64,000 bases of DNA, from assembly GCA_013399305.1 (NCBI GenBank), contig VXAI01000015.1:5104845-5168844 (forward strand), given 5' to 3'. How positions within the stretch are numbered: the first letter of the stretch is position 1; each line of letters begins with the position of its first letter. Below, in pieces: positions 25,891 through 39,100 of the stretch. The position numbers were made by a program, and so were the translations under genes. Below the pieces are notes generated by a model that saw only the letters and a program-made list of their open reading frames with translations, was not told the DNA's origin and ran no database searches. This DNA comes from Rostratula benghalensis (Eukaryota > Chordata > Aves > Charadriiformes > Rostratulidae).

Positions 25891-28674
25891 TGTAACACTT
25901 TCAGTATGTGAAAATACAGCATAGAGGACAGGGATACAGAAAAAAGAAGATATGTGATCTGGTTCCATCCTTTATAAGGATGGAACAAATGCAAAGACAG
26001 ACAATGCAACAACTATGGGCTTTATCATTAAACTAACCCAGTGTTACTTTGTATATTTTTTTATTATTTTATATGAACAGAGAAATTACTGATGTTTATT
26101 TCATTAAACCTTAGATGCTGCGTCATCGTTCCTGTTCCCCTTTTGTCAGGGCAAGACAAATGGTCATAATGTACTTCCTGTAGTGAAATTAGGAGATATA
26201 GAAAAATATGTTTGAGGGCTGTGAACTGATCGACCCCTGAAATATTGCTTTTCTGGATGACCTTTTTCTTTTAAAAAATTTTTTTAAAAATCAATTTGGT
26301 TATGCCTAAACATCTCAAGTTTGAAGATCAGCATTAGATTGTCATAATCTTTATTTAGTACAGTGTTATGTTGATTTATTTCTTTAAAGCTGACACTTCC
26401 TGACAGTATTAGGTTACATCTTAGGGAGATACTGTGAGTTGTGTTTGAAGCTGCATCTTGGATTTACTGCAGCTGCTGTAAATATCAGCTAAGCAACCTT
26501 CATAAATTATGCTATAGGCATTTCTCAGTTATATAAGAGTTATTCTGTAATGTAAATTAATTTCTTCCACCAGATACTTGTAAACTATTAAAAGCATATA
26601 CAATCACATAGTGGATGTGTGGCATTAAAATTTTGTATCCAAGGGTCATTCCATTTTGCAGTACTATGAACACATGTCTGTTGTGTTCTGTATAACGGAT
26701 ACGCCAAATTGACCTTGCCATTAGTGTAGCTGTTATACTTCTCCTATAGTCTTGCACAATTTTCAAATGTATAAGAAATGGGGAGGTTTCTAGCTTGGAA
26801 AGCTAGAGGAGAAAGAGGTTACCCAAATATATGTTATAAATATGCTTTTATGCGTACACCGTGCTCACAAGGCAGCAGCAAGCCCAATTGCAACAACCAA
26901 ACATGGGTGCTTTTGAACTCAAGGAAACTACTGTCCTCACTGGTGAAGCCGTGCGACAGAGCCCTTCACTGCAGAGAAGTTACCCATACAGTTTTCCCTT
27001 TGATTTTGAGGTACTCTAGTCTGAATCATGCAAGTAGATTTTAAAGGCTGTCAGACCAAGAGGAGCTGGACAACTTATTTAATTAATTAAGCAGGAGTTT
27101 TTAGTCAGAGTCCAGGCTCAGGCCCAGTGATCAGTCATTCCCTGTGGGCAATCCTTAGCTCCGTCATTGTGGGGTTTGAATGAGCAGTTCCATTTCTGTG
27201 TGCCATCTATTTAAACTTCGTAGTATTCAGTTGCAGCCCTTTACAGCTGAAAGCACATGTACACACACTCAAACTGTGCACTTTGTTGCTCCCTTGCACT
27301 GATTTTACTTTTGATCTTTCACTCTCAATGACTCATTTCTTATGAAAGGAAATGGCAGGAAGGAAAGAGCCTTAGGTCAGCTTTTGTGTCTGAAGACATA
27401 ACTTCATGATCAGCTGACAACATGAGTTCTCAAAACAAAATACCATGTACTCTGTCCCAGAGGAGTAAGCCAGTTTTATATCTATGCCCTAAGGCTTTTA
27501 GCGGCAGGAACTCTCTGTACACTTCGGGGAAAGATACCTGGTGCAACAAATTGTCCAGTTCTGCACGTCATGCAAGACACTAAGCAAATACAGACATCAG
27601 GTAACTCAACTGAATACATTTTGGGCCATGTGGGCACGTTCAAGGAAACCAGTCACAAGGCCAAAGACATCTTTGTTTGTTTTGCATTTCAAAGACTCAA
27701 GATATCTTTCAAAGATTCAAGACATCTTTGGCCTTGTAGGTGGCAGATGTTGTAGGAACTCTGTGATAGTCTAAATCTTGGTGTAATGAATCTTGCTTGG
27801 CCCTTAATTATTACAAAGAGCAGACTGAAAACATATAAGAGATTGGAACAATAATAGACTCTCCAGTGTAATGCTGGCGACTGATGGCTGGATGGCCAGG
27901 AGAAGTAAATATACTATAAATCATTGGGCTGCAGGAGTCTGGCTCCAGGCATGCTTCTCAGCTTAGGCACTCATATCGCTATGTACTGTCACTCATAGAA
28001 GAGCTCTAGTGGAGCTGGCTGTAGTGAACACGTAAGGAAAGCATAACCTCCTCTTCTAAATGTTGTGCAACTTTGGGCTGTGTCCTGTCTTCAGTCTTTA
28101 TCCCATCCTTTCCCACTGGCAGTCCTGGGACTTCTAAATACAGGTCAGTCTCTCCTCTTCTGCCCCTCCTCTACCTTTAAAAATAAGGCCAAACCTCCGT
28201 ACTTTCTTCCTTCCTTGATACAGTAGTGTGACAGAGCAGCATGGATCTTACTGGCCCTTCATGCCATCAAACCACATTACTTTACTGTAAGCAGAGCTCT
28301 GTGGAGATTCTGAACTGCCTGTGCCTGTCTCTGCCAAAGCGAATCTCCACTGAGGGATAAATGAGATGTATGAATTACCTCTCTGATGCATTTCATAGCT
28401 GCCCTTGCACTGAGGGAGTCCCACTAATCCCAAAACAATATAGGGATAAGAATTCAATAATTAACTGTAGAGACACACAATAAAAAATGTCGAGTCATTA
28501 TGGAGAAATAACTGCCCTTTTAGTACCTAGTTTACAGTAGCAGCTAGTTCTGCAGCCAAGGCTGAACACATGATGTGCAAACATGTCTGTACATATAAGA
28601 TCTTGCAGTGTAAAACATCAAGCAGTGGGGGGAAAAAATGAGAGGAAAGTATGACAGTCAATTATATTTATAAA
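25891..28674. other. No gene seen
   Basis: AT-rich sequence. It includes TTTTAAAAAATTTTTTTAAAA near 26270-26290 and a small imperfect tandem duplication at 27687-27726. No exon is supportable. Confidence 0.65.
27687..27726. repeat. 20-bp imperfect tandem duplication
   Basis: Two adjacent 20-bp units, TTTCAAAGACTCAAGATATC (27687-27706) and TTTCAAAGATTCAAGACATC (27707-27726), are identical at 18 of 20 positions. A related CCAAAGACATCTTTG lies just upstream at 27661-27675. It is a local replication-slippage product with no known function. Confidence 0.9.
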
Positions 28675-28740
28675 GGGCCTGATCCCAAGCCCATTACTGA
28701 ATCTTTCCATTAACTTCAACACTAGCTTTGGACTAAGGCC
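28675..28740. repeat. Palindromic MITE-like old repeat, copy 2
   Basis: The best copy of the palindromic repeat in this window. The left arm is GGGCCTGATCCCAAGCCCAT (28675-28694), the centre ATCTTTCCATT, and the right arm AACTTCAACACTAGCTTTGG followed by ACTAAGGCC. The arms are inverted versions of one another (GGGCCTGATCC... against ...GGACTAAGGCC). It has the same structure as the segment at 9529-9594. It is probably a fossil non-autonomous DNA transposon of reptile and bird genomes. The family name cannot be fixed from sequence alone. Confidence 0.65.
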
Positions 28741-31700
28741 AAGTATATTTGCAGTGGCAGTGAATCTATTATTCTATCTTTCTGTCTGTGAAAGCAAACT
28801 GTAGGAAAGAGAGAATTCTTACAGTGCAGAATGTACTGAGCTATCACCTGCTTTTGGCAAAAAAACCTGTAATGTAGTTTTCCTATAATAAAAACAATAA
28901 TAATTCTTCAGTCATAGCTTTATGATTAAACAACATTGAGGCAAAGCTTTTTTTCTTCTTATTTTAATTTCCATAATTCCCAGGCTGCAATGCAGAAAAA
29001 CCTTTTGAGATATTAACTAGATTATAAAAATGTCATGTCAGATTTGAAAACTGTCACTAACATGAGAGTTTTAATTATGAATAAATTAAAAAAAAAAGAT
29101 ACTAACTGCTTTTCCTGTGGCAATAAGATTTTGCATTATGCACAAAAACTAAAGCTTAGAAATGTTCAAAGGCTGAAAAGGAAAAGTGAGATAAGAGAAT
29201 GGATTATTCTGGAAAATAGGCAAAAGTAAAACTGATAAAACATTACTATTCAAATGATACATTTACAGGAGTCATTACAACAGAATTAATGTTGTTGGAA
29301 CACAGAGACAAGTAAAGTTATAAACTATTCAAGCCAGTATGCCAGACGTTGATTTCACGAAATGAATCCTAGCACTTGTAGCAACAGATTAATGCCCAGA
29401 GATCCAGCCAAGGGTGTGCAGGAGGTGCACGGGACCTTACACCATGATGCACACTTGCAACTACAGGTACTTCCCTGCCAGTGAGTACATTTCAGCTGCT
29501 TAACCACAGTGAAGTTTTTGCTGATGCATCTTCACTGACACTGCTTGCTCTTGATGCCAAATTAAGCATCTCCTGTGCTGCTGCTACCATTTCCGCCACA
29601 ATATGGACAAAATGCCTGGTGAATAGGCAGGGCTCTTTGGAAGACTACTGAACTCCAAGTAACGTCATTGTTCAGCTGCCCTGATAACCAGGGTGGAACG
29701 CTTCTGCATCTAAATTAGATAAAATCTCTATTCTTTGTGGAGGCAGAGAAGATTTGCAATTGTTGAGACATCCTAAAGATGATTAATTTGAAGCCTTGAA
29801 ATAAATAAAATCATTACCACCATCTATTCTCTAATAGAGATTTTTCAACATAAGAGACTAAGCATTAGCAACCCCACATTTAGGTAGGAGCTGGAGTATC
29901 TGCTAAAGTGGTATTTCATGTTTAAGCAGACTTAAATTTACCAGATCTAATGGATAACAATATTTCAAAAAGAGACTTAATCTATTTCATTACATTTTAT
30001 ATTACTTTGTTTAATAAATCATCTTCCACTAGAAGCCCAATCTAAGATGAATTTAACAGACTTTATAAATGATGGGTCAATATCAACTTTGTCATAAATT
30101 CATTTTTATTTTGGATACGGGCCCGGTGGGTACTTTTGTATTGCTTTCTTGCAAATGATCCATAATTCATAATTAACTTGGACTTAAAAATGGGACAATG
30201 CCATTTCTTTTTGTCAAGTGTGGGATTTTTCCCTTTTATTTTTTTATGCTACTTTAATTATGGGGTTACATAATGCTAATTTCAGTTTACTTTTCCGTGT
30301 TGCATGGGATAGTTTGAAATCCATCTAGCAGCAAGATCAGGATTAAAAATACACACTGGCAAAAACAATACATGGAGAAAAAGGTTTAATGGTTGTCAGT
30401 GGTTCAGGGAGCTGCAGGGGGAATTCACGTTCCATAATGCAGACCAAAATATTTAGTTCAGTTTTCTTATGACTCACATATTGGCTTTTGCAGATATTTA
30501 CAGCAAACTTCAACATTTCCATGTTAGCAAGGAGGTGAGCCTGAGGCAGAGAAGGGTTGTTGTACAGCGAAGACCATTGACTGGAAACATTACATTCCAT
30601 CTATTTGTGGGACCTGAGGGTGCCACTTTCCATGAAAACCAAAAAACCAGATGGGTCCGGAAAATAGTCTGATTATTGCAAGACATGATCTTTTGGAATA
30701 GTCATGACATTTCTGTGTGAGTGTGGAGAATGTCTCAAGGTTACAGTTGGGACGGGAACAACTGCAGACATGGCTGGAAACGAGTGGTGGATGCCACATG
30801 GAAAGCCAGTCAGTCAAACAGATTGAATACAGTCTTCAACTGAGTTGTACAGGACTGTGGAACAGGAACAAAAACCAGAATGTGAAAAGCAACATATGGA
30901 AACCTGTTTTAGCCTCAAAAACATGACTTAACATCTGCTGACTTTTGTATGACTTTTTTTTCTCAAAGTAATAATTTACAACATCCAGTCTAGAAGATAG
31001 GACAGTGGATCCTGCAGCTTACGAACAGCTCTCTCTGATAGGAATGCTGCCCATGAGAGCTGCACTGCTGAAGTCCCACTTGGTTCCATTCTGACATGCA
31101 ACCTTGGAATCCTTACCTTCAGCTGAAATCAACCTCTGTTGGCCCGTCCATAGCTATACATTAACAAGACAACTTACAAGAACTTACAGTTCCGGGTGAT
31201 GCAGGGAATTCTGAAGCCGTTTCTCTGATAAATTATTTTAATTGTACTAGGTGCAGGAGAATACAGTCTATAGAAATGTACTACATATCTCTCCACTGCC
31301 TCAGGGAAGATAAAATGAAGGGAGCAAACAGCAATATCATGCAAAGAAACCATTTATCACAGGACAAAGTCCCAAAAGTCAAGCAAAATCTAAATGTTCA
31401 CTTCTAGACTTATCACATAATTTGGGGAAAGGCTGAGTTCTTTGCTATTAAAGAATATTCAGTAACTTCAGAGAAAATGAATTACCACATCTGACATCTA
31501 TACAACAGAGAGCAGAATCTGGTCTAGGAAGCAAGTCAGGTCTCCCCACAAGTAAAAGAGCATGATAGAGGTGTTACTCTGTGGCAGACCTCACAGTCAA
31601 ACTGCGGTTGTTTTTAGTAAGTTCAAAACTGAAATTAAAACAATGAGAAGAAAGCAAAGAAAAGCAGAAATACAGTAGGTGCAAATAAACCAATCTGGAA

Positions 31701-32872
31701 GCTGTGATCACCCTGCTGCACGTTGCAGTCATTTTCCCATATATCAGGTTGGGAATAAAATGTGCGTGATCTCGTTCCCATTCAGAAGGCAGGGTACTTG
31801 CTGAGAAATCTCAAGTATGGCAGTTCAGAACATCTGTGCTTCTGGTTCCTCTTAGCTTCAGTGATCAACGTTCCTTCTTCAACTTGTTCTGCTCTACCAT
31901 TCGGCAGCTACAAAGATAGTTTTGAACCAAACCACCTGTGACTTGATTTCTCATTGTCCTGGGCATGGAGAAAGTTCTTTGATGGTGAAGGATTTTATAA
32001 ACTCTTTGATCATCTTATGAGGCAGCAGCCAATGGCACCTATCAGTGCAGAAATAAGAGAGTCCATATTACATTTTCTGACTCCTTTCTTGTGTCTTTTG
32101 TTTGAAAAGCAATGTTGTATCTGTTTTCCTCTCTGCAGGTACTCCAGTTGAAAATAGAGTATGATGAGGTTTCCCTGCCTCGTTATCCTATTTGGCCACA
32201 TGTATTAGATCACAGCCTGGAAGAGATTCTCGGTGGAGGTCTTCTGGAGGGAGTGATGGATGAATTGCAGAGGAAAGAAGTGGGTAGCTTTAGAGGGGAT
32301 GGAACTGTTGTGTGCTCCCCTGACTTGGGCAGTGATGTGTTTCAAGTCTCTCACAGTTTTCCCTTACCTGATCCCTAATGCTGTTTGGAAAGAGCTCTCT
32401 TTTCTTTCCCATTAATCATCTCTGGCACATCACTGGCATTTTTCTTTTTTTCCCTGTGTTCAAGGTCAGCCTTGTCCTGTGACAGAAAAGCATGCACTGT
32501 GTCTTTCAATCATAGGTCTGAAAACGTATGGAAAATGTACGGCTTTGATGTCTTAATCTATTTTATGCAAGAGATGTTCTGCTATTGCAGCTTAACATCC
32601 TGCCTGGTAAATGCATCACAAGCACATCATCAGTCACTTTCTAGCTTTTTTCCCAAAATTCTTTTCCAGTAGGTAAATGAGGGGTGATTTGGCTGAGGTC
32701 AGAGTTGACACTGTCTGTTAGCTCCCAGGCCCTCTGTGAGAGCATGGAGTGCTGGCAGGGACCTTGATGAATTCTGCACAGGCTTTCAGATGCTGATTGG
32801 TCTTTCCTGTTTGAACTGGATATGGAAACACTTGGCAGTAACTGTACCTGCTCCTTTGCTCAAGGCTTGTAT
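28741..32872. other. No gene supported
   Basis: AT-rich sequence. One segment (32139-32378) follows a TTTTCCTCTCTGCAG acceptor-like site and stays open for about 80 codons with mildly protein-like, acidic composition, ending in TAA. It lacks any donor-linked partner exon or recognisable homology, so it is mentioned but not called as a gene. Confidence 0.55.
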
Positions 32873-32985
32873 TATCTAGTGGTTAAAGCAGCTTTTAATC
32901 CCTGGTGAAAATTAGCCCAGAATACAGGACTTCAAAACTGTACTCTTACTCGGTTGCAAGTTAGGACAATAACTTAACTTGGCTA
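32873..32985 (+). repeat. Decayed MIR-like SINE
   Basis: TATCTAGTGGTTAAAGCAG resembles the MIR 5' part (TAGTGGTTAGAGCA, derived from tRNA box A). Further on, ATACAGGACTTCA and GTTGCAAGTTAGGACAATAACTTAAC follow the family's CAGGAnTCCTGG and GCAAGTCACTTAAC blocks. It is strongly diverged; a chance alignment is possible. Confidence 0.5.
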
Positions 32986-33941
32986 AATATCATTCCAGTC
33001 TTTGCTATGTATTTCTGTTGTAGTCAGACATGAAAAACAGTATCTTTCTAAGCAAACAAATACCTCCAGATCCAGCTCTAAGAACAGGCAAAACGAGTGC
33101 CTACTTTTCTTGGTAGAAAGTCAAGGATGGAGAAGGAAAGAAAAATACATCCCAAAAGATGCAACATTGCTTGCTTGACTTGGAAGTCATATTTGTTTCC
33201 TGCTAGAGTTGGTGACAGTAATTAATTTAATTCTCATAGTAATTTCCTGGGAAGCTTGGAAGTAAGAAGGGACAGGGGACAAGAGTCATCAACAGACAGC
33301 GGTGAGTCCCTGTAGACTAGGGACTGGATAAAATAGCAAAAAAAAATTGGCTGCACTGTTTTGTTTGAAGTCCTATGATAGGGCTAAAATTCACTGTTAG
33401 GCTAAGAATAATAGCCAGGACCATTTCTATAGGAGTTGCATTTAAGTTCCAGTTTAACTGGCCAAATTTGGGTTTAGGCTCCTGCTGCCCACATGCAGCT
33501 GTCCCCTTAGAGCAAGATTTCTCATGGAGAGGTGTCTATGCAGATAGGCAGGCCATTTCAACTGTTGGTCTTCACAATCCCCCAAGCTAGCAGAGGGTAT
33601 TTTCAGAAACAGATATTTCTAAATTCCCCAGGGAGATTCAGGGAATGTGCTTCTCATTCCAGAAGCCTTTGAACAGAGCTTCAAAACCGAATTAACTAAA
33701 CCTTTTTCAATTTCAGAAAAATGTTTATTTCAGATTCTTGGCCAAAACCTGAGGTGTTGTTTTGTATACCTGTCACATTTTAGACTCACTTTGAATGTCA
33801 TATTTAAACAGGAGTTTCATCTAGATTTGGGCCTGCTGCCATTCTCCATGCAGAATTCACAACAATTTGAGAGTCAGGCCCAGTAGAAAGCTACCAGACA
33901 GAGCCTCTATAGTTTGAATGAGTGACAGAAAAGCTTCTTTC

Positions 33942-33972
33942 TTTTTTTTTTTTTTTTTTGGGGGGGGGGGGG
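33942..33972. repeat. T18-G13 mononucleotide block
   Basis: Eighteen T (33942-33959) run directly into thirteen G (33960-33972). Such adjoining homopolymers are slippage-prone and hard to sequence. The length in this assembly may not be exact. Confidence 0.95.
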
Positions 33973-34431
33973 TTTGGAAAAGTCAGACAAAATTCTACAG
34001 ATAAAAAGTGAAAATGTTCTGCATGATAACATAAACAATTGATTTTGCCAGCTTTTCAGCAGTTGCATTGGTGAGAAACATTTTATTGACAAGCAGAATA
34101 AACTTCTTTTAAGAGCTGCCATTTCATAACTTCTAAGACAAAAAAGTAGAAGAAAGATAGGGAAGAGATGTAACAGGCCAACACAAGTGCTGACCTCATG
34201 CTAAGGTAATTCTAATGCAGGGAAGCTTTAGAGCCTTTCTCTTTCATTAATATAAATCAAAATCTACTGAATTAATTCAGCTGTGCTGCTGGATTTGATT
34301 ATTATGTGGCTGAATAAGCATGGAACGAGTGATTAAATTCATCACCAATTTTCAGGTACACATCTTTCCTTCTGCATTATCCCTTACTAACCAAACTTTG
34401 CTTATGGTATCAGCAGAACTAAAAAGAATTA

Positions 34432-34486
34432 AAAAAACCCCAAACAAACAAATAAAAATAACCCCCACAAACAAAAAAAACCCCAG
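34432..34486. repeat. A-rich stretch with C4-C5 runs
   Basis: Low-complexity A-rich DNA is interrupted by three C runs (CCCC, CCCCC, CCCC) and AACAAACAAATAA units. It is simple-sequence in character, with no family recognised. Confidence 0.75.
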
Positions 34487-36093
34487 CTAAACAAAGAAGA
34501 TATGAAGGATGGCTGGCAAGCTGCTGGAGCACGGTAGTGGTTGTAACTATGCTGTTGCTCACTCGGGCTTTTTGTGTCCCTTTTCTGTAACTGTTGGTTT
34601 TGCTATTTTGGGCTAACTCCTGCTCTCCCTGGATTCTGCTGTCTGTAATGGAAGCAATAATGAGCCTTGAGATTTTTTTCACCAAAACAGCCTATGTTTA
34701 CAAGTGTTTCTGATAAATCTTGAATAACACATTCAGAACAATCCTGGAAGGGAAAATCTGTTGTGTTTCTAAAATACAAGAATGGGTACTTCGGACAACT
34801 TGCTACCCTCAGCTGCAATGTGTAAAATTGGGTTATTAATAATAATTTCTTTTCTCCTGCCCTTGTATGTTTAGATAGAAAACTTATGAGAATACAGTTG
34901 TCTGTTATTTTCCTCCTGGGCAGTGAGGCTCTCATCTTGGTTAGAGCCAAGCATACTATGACTGTATAAAGAAATATCTATCTCCTCATGTTATGTCAGG
35001 GATGACTGTTAGCCTTGGCAAGGGACCTACAGAAATGCACTGCTTCCAACTTGACTCTGCTCAAACTGAACTAATGAATTCTATCAGTGACTTTCACTGG
35101 GTACAAATGACTTTAATGGGAGGCAAATTAGGCCAGTTTGAAATACATTTAGAAATCCCACCAGTAATGAGGTACCACATAAGCCTACCTCTGAGGTACC
35201 AAACTGGACTTTTCTTGTTTATGTTTTACACATGCAAACACTGTGCCCAGGGGGGTGTTTCACTGTGTTCTAGTATTGCAAATCCATTATGTATACTGCA
35301 TGTGAAGAATACAGCCTATTAGCTGAATAGGTTCTATTAGAGCTGATGGGCATCAGATTTGAGTAACACTTGTAGGATTTGGCTCCACTGTTTGTATTGT
35401 TATTAATTTGCTGTTGTATACAGAAATCAATTTTTCATCTTCAGAGTTTTGTGGTGTCGTGCCACGTCAGCAGACACAGGATTTATTCAGGAAAGGAAAT
35501 ATTAGTTATTTTCTCTCTGACTGTACAGCTCAAGACTCTGGTGTTTCTGACATGAGTGAAGGATAAGAAAAAATGAGAAAGTCTACACTTAGATTCACAA
35601 TATGCTACAAACAGCCAATGGCAGATAAATTGACATACGATAAACTCCACAGTTAATCATATTTCTGGCCCTGTGCTCAGTTGTGACGTGAAAAAACAGT
35701 TGAGGATAAGGGTGAGGCATGTGTCAAATGACCTGACATATTTTACATACAGGCATAGGTCCCACACATTTACCATTGTGCTACAGGGGATATAGGAGGG
35801 AAGAGCAGATGATAGTACAGCACCATTTCCCAGCAGGCAGACTAGATCCTTCATGCTGTAATTTTTGCTTCCTGGATTTGTAGGTGTGAGATTAGCCTGG
35901 AGGTCTCACTGTAGTAATAGTTTTGGCCTGAACTTAACACTGTATCAAAGAAAATTAAGTTTAGTTACTGAGGGAAATTAACAAATCACATTTTCCTTGC
36001 TCTGTTCTTGACCTTGTGAGCTACCTAGGGTAGGTAATTTATCTACTTTGTTCCTTGTTTATGATCTCCTTTCCCTTTGCAACACAAATAATT

Positions 36094-36120
36094 AATAGCT
36101 GCACTATTAATGCAGCTATT
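36094..36120. repeat. Perfect 10-bp inverted repeat (hairpin)
   Basis: AATAGCTGCA (36094-36103) and TGCAGCTATT (36111-36120) are perfect inverse complements separated by 7 bases. No run of T follows, so it does not look like a terminator. Function unknown. Confidence 0.9.
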
Positions 36121-36163
36121 CCACTGTAAAATAACTCTATATATACAGTTATTCCACTGTAAA
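36117..36163. repeat. 14-bp direct repeat, 33-bp period
   Basis: TATTCCACTGTAAA occurs at 36117-36130 and again at 36150-36163. An inverted GGAATAAC at 36168-36175 pairs with GTTATTCC at 36148-36155. This is a small local duplication overlapping the hairpin at 36094. Confidence 0.9.
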
Positions 36164-39100
36164 GTTTGGAATAACACTGCATAGCTCTGAAGCTCTGTAT
36201 CTTGAAGGAAGACTGTTGCGATAAAGCTGTATTCCAGGATTGTCTTGGCAGACAAAGATTATTTGATTTTAACCTGGATAATTCTTATCAGGGTGGAATG
36301 TGACTGGCACAGACCTACACAGACCAACACAGGGGCAAGTGTTTTCAGAAGAGATTAAGGAAATCCCAGTGCCATAGGCTCCTCTGAAAACTCTAGCCTG
36401 AGTAGCATGCATTCAGAATCCTTGTTAACAGTTTGCTGCCTGTGATCCGAGAAGAACAGCCTGATGTTTCAGAGAGGATTTCTCATCAGTGTTATCATCT
36501 GCTGACATTCGGGGAAACAGGATCCATTTGCTAAGCAGGTCATGTATTTAAGAGATGGTTTCTTCTGAAACATCTGCCTAAGCACATATGTCCCTTAGCC
36601 AGAGGCTAGAGGACAAGTTTACAATTCCAGTTGTGAGCATAAATATAGCTCTAAATAGCATCTGGACCATGAAACTAAATTTAAAATACTGAATTGCAAA
36701 CATTTAGGGGGAAGGCAGCTTGACTAATGCTCAATAATGACCAATTTCAGATTAAACTCATGAGGAAAAACAAGGGAGGAAGATGAGAGGGAGATTATGG
36801 ACTAATGCTGAATTATAAAATAATTTAGAAGAGCATAGAATCTGGCAAAAAAAAAATCTGTCAGTGACTGAAATTAAAGCAGAATTAAAATTTACTTAGG
36901 AAATACAATTTCCTATATATAGCTTCATCCGCTTCCCACATCAATGTAACTTTCTGTCCTAAAGCTAGAGTCTTCCAAGGGGAGCACACAGCCATGAAAG
37001 AAAACTTAAGAAAAAGGCTTATTTCTTTTTCCCAAAATCATAAACCCTGGTTTTCAGGAAAAGAGGACAAAAATGATAGCTTTAGGACAAAGGTAGGAGA
37101 GATCAAATAAAGCCAATTTGATATGTGATTTAAAAATATTTTTTAAAAGTAGAGAAGTTGTAATGAGAAGATTCAGCTTCTTTCCCAGAAGAACATTAAG
37201 TGGATTTAACAGATTTTTTTTTCCTTTTTCATCTTTGTGAGTATAATTATTAGAGAAAAGCAGCAGCATCCATGTATCATGGTGAATGACATCATCCAGA
37301 TAGTTAAATACAAGAAAAGTCCTTGTGTGCGAAAGCTTGTCCCCAGTAATGTCAGAGAAAAACCTCAAATAATTTTTGAGGACAAAATCTGAATAATGCC
37401 ATTAGAAGAAAGGTATCCTACCTACCTACCCACAGTTCAATCTTCTTCTCACACAAAGATGGACTTTTAAAAAAATATCTAACTGGAGATGTAAGATATC
37501 CTTAAGGAACTTACTAATGCTGAGATGCTTACATTTAAGCATGAGTAATTTCACTAAAATTGTTGGTACTAATCATCTGCTTTAGATTTAACATGTACTT
37601 TAGTTCTGGCCACACTGCTGTCATAAATTGCAGTGCTGCAAGGCACAAGCACAGCAATTATTCCCTAAGTTTTAGGAGGACCATCCCCTGTGAGCCCATT
37701 GCTACTGTTGATGAACAGGAAATTCAATAGAAAAATCTGTTAATAGATACAGTCAACTAGATAAACCTCTGGCATCTTTCATTGCAGAATTTTCTACAGC
37801 CTTAAAATATTATGTCAAAAAGCTTTGTTTAAACCAGGTAAGAGGCAATGAAATCTCAAAGATTTTATATGATGTAAAGAAACGTAGAATTCATTGCTCT
37901 GAAGGACCATGATTAAGTTGCATTTGAGCAGCTTTTCCTAAATTATGGGTTATATGCTCTTAGAGCTGCAAGTCCCTGTGCTGAATGTGAAGTAAATAAA
38001 ATGTTTATTAACATACCAATGTGCCACTCTGGTATTTTCTCTGAACATTTGGGAAACCTGCAGAGGAGTTTCTAAAATCTCATTATATTAAAGAAAAAGT
38101 TATTTCAGTTGCAAGATGTGAATTATATGGATGAGTGAGCATCAGTAAACAAGCTTATTTTAAACTGATACCTTGGAAAACCTATTTCTAAAAGCAATTA
38201 ATGATGAATTACTTTTAGCACTTGGAAAGGTCATTAAGCTGTGTTCCCTACATTACCAATTGCAAAGAAAATTTACAGCTTAAAGATGGGCACGGAAATC
38301 CATGAAATTTTTTCCAGCCAAGAAAACAAACTGGACAATGTGGATGGTCAGCTTGGAAACAAACAGCATTCCCGCATTCTGTGCATATAGCAAGGAAGTT
38401 CAAAGGGGCCAAAAGGTACATGAAACAGCAAAGCCTTACAAATCCTCCAACAGCTCTCAAGCATCACATTCATCTTAAAAATATTTTAGGAATCCAAATG
38501 GACTGAAAATAGAGGTCAATATTTTTTGTGCCACTCTAGCAGTTTGAAGACTTATCCGCTCGCACTCCTTGTAAACACTGTACTGTCAAACTCTTTTGTG
38601 ACCACCTTGCCACTGTTATGCCAGAGAGGAGAAAAATGGGGAGCCCAAGAAATAAATATAATAGATCTACTGTCAAGACTGTATTTGAGGCAATCAATCT
38701 GTAAAATGACCTGGGAGGGGTTCCTAGGGAACCTCAGCATATTTTATCTGCTGGGTTTGGATACTAATATACAATTTACAGAATTCAAAACTGAAGCAAA
38801 GACCAAGTTGGAAACATTTTTTTTTTTTTAATCATGTTCAAATAGGGCTGTACATTGTGATTATCTCAAGTAAGCTATGCTCTGTGGGTGCAAGACCTGT
38901 GAGATGCAGAAGGAACAACTTCACTAACGTGGTCTGTGAATTAACAATGTGGATTAAAATATTAAAATACTATCCCAAATAAAGAGGACAGTTGTGGTTG
39001 AAACAGCTTGTGTTCTGGACTCAAGGTTCCATTTTGTCTTCCCTCAGACTCCATCTGGGATTTCACTATTTATCACTATTTATGTGAAGATGTACAGGAA

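Noticed and set aside
34603..34950. 115-codon minus-strand frame
   Set aside because: No initiating context, splice sites or known motif. This length is expected by chance in 64 kb on six frames.
36094..36120. Hairpin considered as a microRNA precursor or terminator
   Set aside because: The stem is only 10 bp and the whole fold is under 30 bases, too short for a microRNA precursor. Intrinsic terminators do not apply to this genome.
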